A DNA stretch of 64,000 nt, taken from assembly GCA_913055785.1 (NCBI GenBank), contig CAJXLJ010000011.1, positions 1 to 64,000 of the forward strand, written 5' to 3'. The stretch is from an uncultured Parvularculaceae bacterium. Lineage in GTDB: Bacteria > Pseudomonadota > Alphaproteobacteria > Caulobacterales > Parvularculaceae. Below, piece by piece: positions 63,069 through 64,000 of this stretch (within the stretch, counting starts at the first letter, position 1; every line of letters begins with the position of its first letter). Under the pieces are notes generated by a model that made no database searches, had not been told where the DNA came from, and worked only from the letters and a program-made list of their open reading frames with translations. The position numbers were made by a program, and so were the translations under genes.

Positions 63069-63494
63069 ATGAAAGCACAAACCAGCCGCGCCGATTACAA
63101 ACACATTCTCCCGCTGCAGACGCGCTGGGCGGACAACGACATCTACGGCCATGTGAACAACGTCGCCTATTACGGATATTTCGACACTATCGTGAACGAG
63201 TATCTGATCGCCTCGGGCGCGCTTGATATCCATGACGGCGCCGTCATCGGCCTCGTGGTTGAAACGGGCTGCAACTATTTCGCGCCCCTCGCCTTTCCCG
63301 AAAAACTCGACGGCGCGCTTCGGGTCGTTCATATCGGCAACTCATCCGTACGCTATGAACTCGCGATTTTCCGCAAAGGCGAAGACACGCCCGCCGCCGA
63401 AGGGCGTTTCGTTCATGTCTATGTGGACCGCGAAACGCGACGGCCGGTGAGTTTGCCCGAAGGCTTGCGCAAGGCGCTGACGCTGCTCATATAA
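63069..63494 (+). CDS. YbgC/4HBT-type acyl-CoA thioesterase
   Basis: The 141-residue hotdog protein has the 4HBT signature [25 protein letters not shown] with the catalytic Asp in RWADND, then [18 protein letters not shown] and [13 protein letters not shown]. It should hydrolyse short acyl-CoA thioesters. The ATG 63069 overlaps an upstream TTG alternative at 63066. It follows the repeat region directly. Confidence 0.91.
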   Translation: MKAQTSRADYKHILPLQTRWADNDIYGHVNNVAYYGYFDTIVNEYLIASGALDIHDGAVIGLVVETGCNYFAPLAFPEKLDGALRVVHIGNSSVRYELAIFRKGEDTPAAEGRFVHVYVDRETRRPVSLPEGLRKALTLLI

Positions 63495-63526
63495 AAGCGC
63501 GGCTTTAAACTCGGGGGCCTCACGAA

Positions 63527-64000
63527 ATGCGGACCTTTCATCTCGCCGTCAGCGCGCTTCTTGTTGTGTGCGGGATAGCGCTTCCCACTGTTCTCGGCGC
63601 CTTGTGGGCGGACTATGATCCGTCGCGCAGCTATCTCAGCGAACTCGGCGCCGCCAACGCCCCCCACGCCGCGATCATGAACTATGCGGGCTTTCTGCCG
63701 GTAGGGATTTTGTGGACGCTGTCGGTCGCGCTGCTTTATGCGAGATCGCCAAAGAGCGGCCTGTTGCTTGCCGGCGCTCTCCTGCTTCTCGGCAACAGCG
63801 TTTCCTATCTGGGCGCCAGCGTCTTTCCCTGCGACGCGGGTTGTCCGATGGAAGGCTCAAACAGTCAGACGATGCATAATCTGCTCGGCGTCATCGGCTA
63901 TCTCGCGACCCCGCCGGCCCTCCTCTGTCTCGGTCTTGCCTTTCTCAAATCCAGCAGGACACTGGCGCTCGTTACACTTATCACGGCCGCCATATGCGTG
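63527..64000 (+). CDS. DUF998-like membrane protein, 5' part
   Basis: The frame is open from ATG 63527 to the window edge (158 codons), so the gene is incomplete. It reads MRTFHLAVSALLVVCGIALP, then PSRSYLSELGAANAPHA, the conserved start of DUF998 family members, and NYAGFLPVGILWTLSVALLY. Residues near 95-110 hold VFPCDAGC, a Cys pair. At least four TM segments are visible. The function of the family is unknown. Confidence 0.8.
   Translation, partial: MRTFHLAVSALLVVCGIALPTVLGALWADYDPSRSYLSELGAANAPHAAIMNYAGFLPVGILWTLSVALLYARSPKSGLLLAGALLLLGNSVSYLGASVFPCDAGCPMEGSNSQTMHNLLGVIGYLATPPALLCLGLAFLKSSRTLALVTLITAAICV

Overview
The window is about 64 kb of GC-rich bacterial chromosome from an alphaproteobacterium. 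The evidence is a single-copy housekeeping set with alphaproteobacterial character: icd, alaS, recA, ppdK, split glyQ/glyS, a NUDIX-like NAD regulator of the NadQ/NrtR type, nadA-nadB-nadC, ArsR-AHSA1 and PadR-HAAS pairs, and a PodJ-like polarity protein. The PodJ homologue hints at a polar or stalked lineage (Caulobacterales or Parvularculales relatives); that placement is inference. No rRNA, tRNA, CRISPR array, prophage or transposase gene was seen.

Layout. 1-8.7 kb: the 5' end of a trmJ-like methyltransferase, icd, two secreted DUF2807 (GIN) proteins around a K+ channel with a cyclic-nucleotide domain, alaS (broken by one frameshift), a VOC protein and recA. 8.8-9.85 kb: an A/T-rich cassette between two exact 28-bp direct repeats, holding a membrane protein of unknown function and a possible small protein. 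9.9-18.3 kb: membrane proteins, an AsmA protein, an HD / tyrosine phosphatase / NAD-regulator cluster, a secreted HExxH protein and an ArsR-AHSA1 pair whose start codon lies in an 18-bp palindrome. 18.6-22.8 kb: the NAD operon nadA-kptA-nadB-nadC behind a 19-bp palindrome. The RNA 2'-phosphotransferase kptA, itself an NAD+ consumer, is embedded between nadA and nadB.

22.8-30 kb: an S41-like lipoprotein, a PqqB-like MBL lipoprotein, a glycosyltransferase, a SleB-type hydrolase and ppdK, whose leader contains a strong hairpin with a T run. 30-41 kb: a membrane protein, glyS (with an unusual A/T-rich internal insertion), a compact mtgA / ABM / cyclophilin / thioesterase operon, a PadR-HAAS pair and glyQ, about 6 kb away from glyS. 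41.1-46.3 kb: an operon of APC permease, Rieske oxygenase and DDAH-type hydrolase, divergent from kynB-kynU. 46.3-51.3 kb: a TPR protein, a secreted protein with eleven 10-residue Asn/Arg repeats, a solitary C5-cytosine methyltransferase, a DUF1194 VPLPA-CTERM protein and vsr. 51.4-64 kb: an acyl-CoA dehydrogenase, the PodJ-like protein, a TauE/SafE-TIGR02186 pair leading a run of membrane proteins, a bile-acid-symporter-family protein and a D-aminoacylase-family hydrolase, then an Fe-ADH, a thioesterase and a partial DUF998 gene.

Many long open frames lie antisense to these genes; they are by-products of the GC-rich codon pattern and are left out. Start codons were chosen by Shine-Dalgarno spacing, signal peptides and overlaps, so several differ from the longest open frame.
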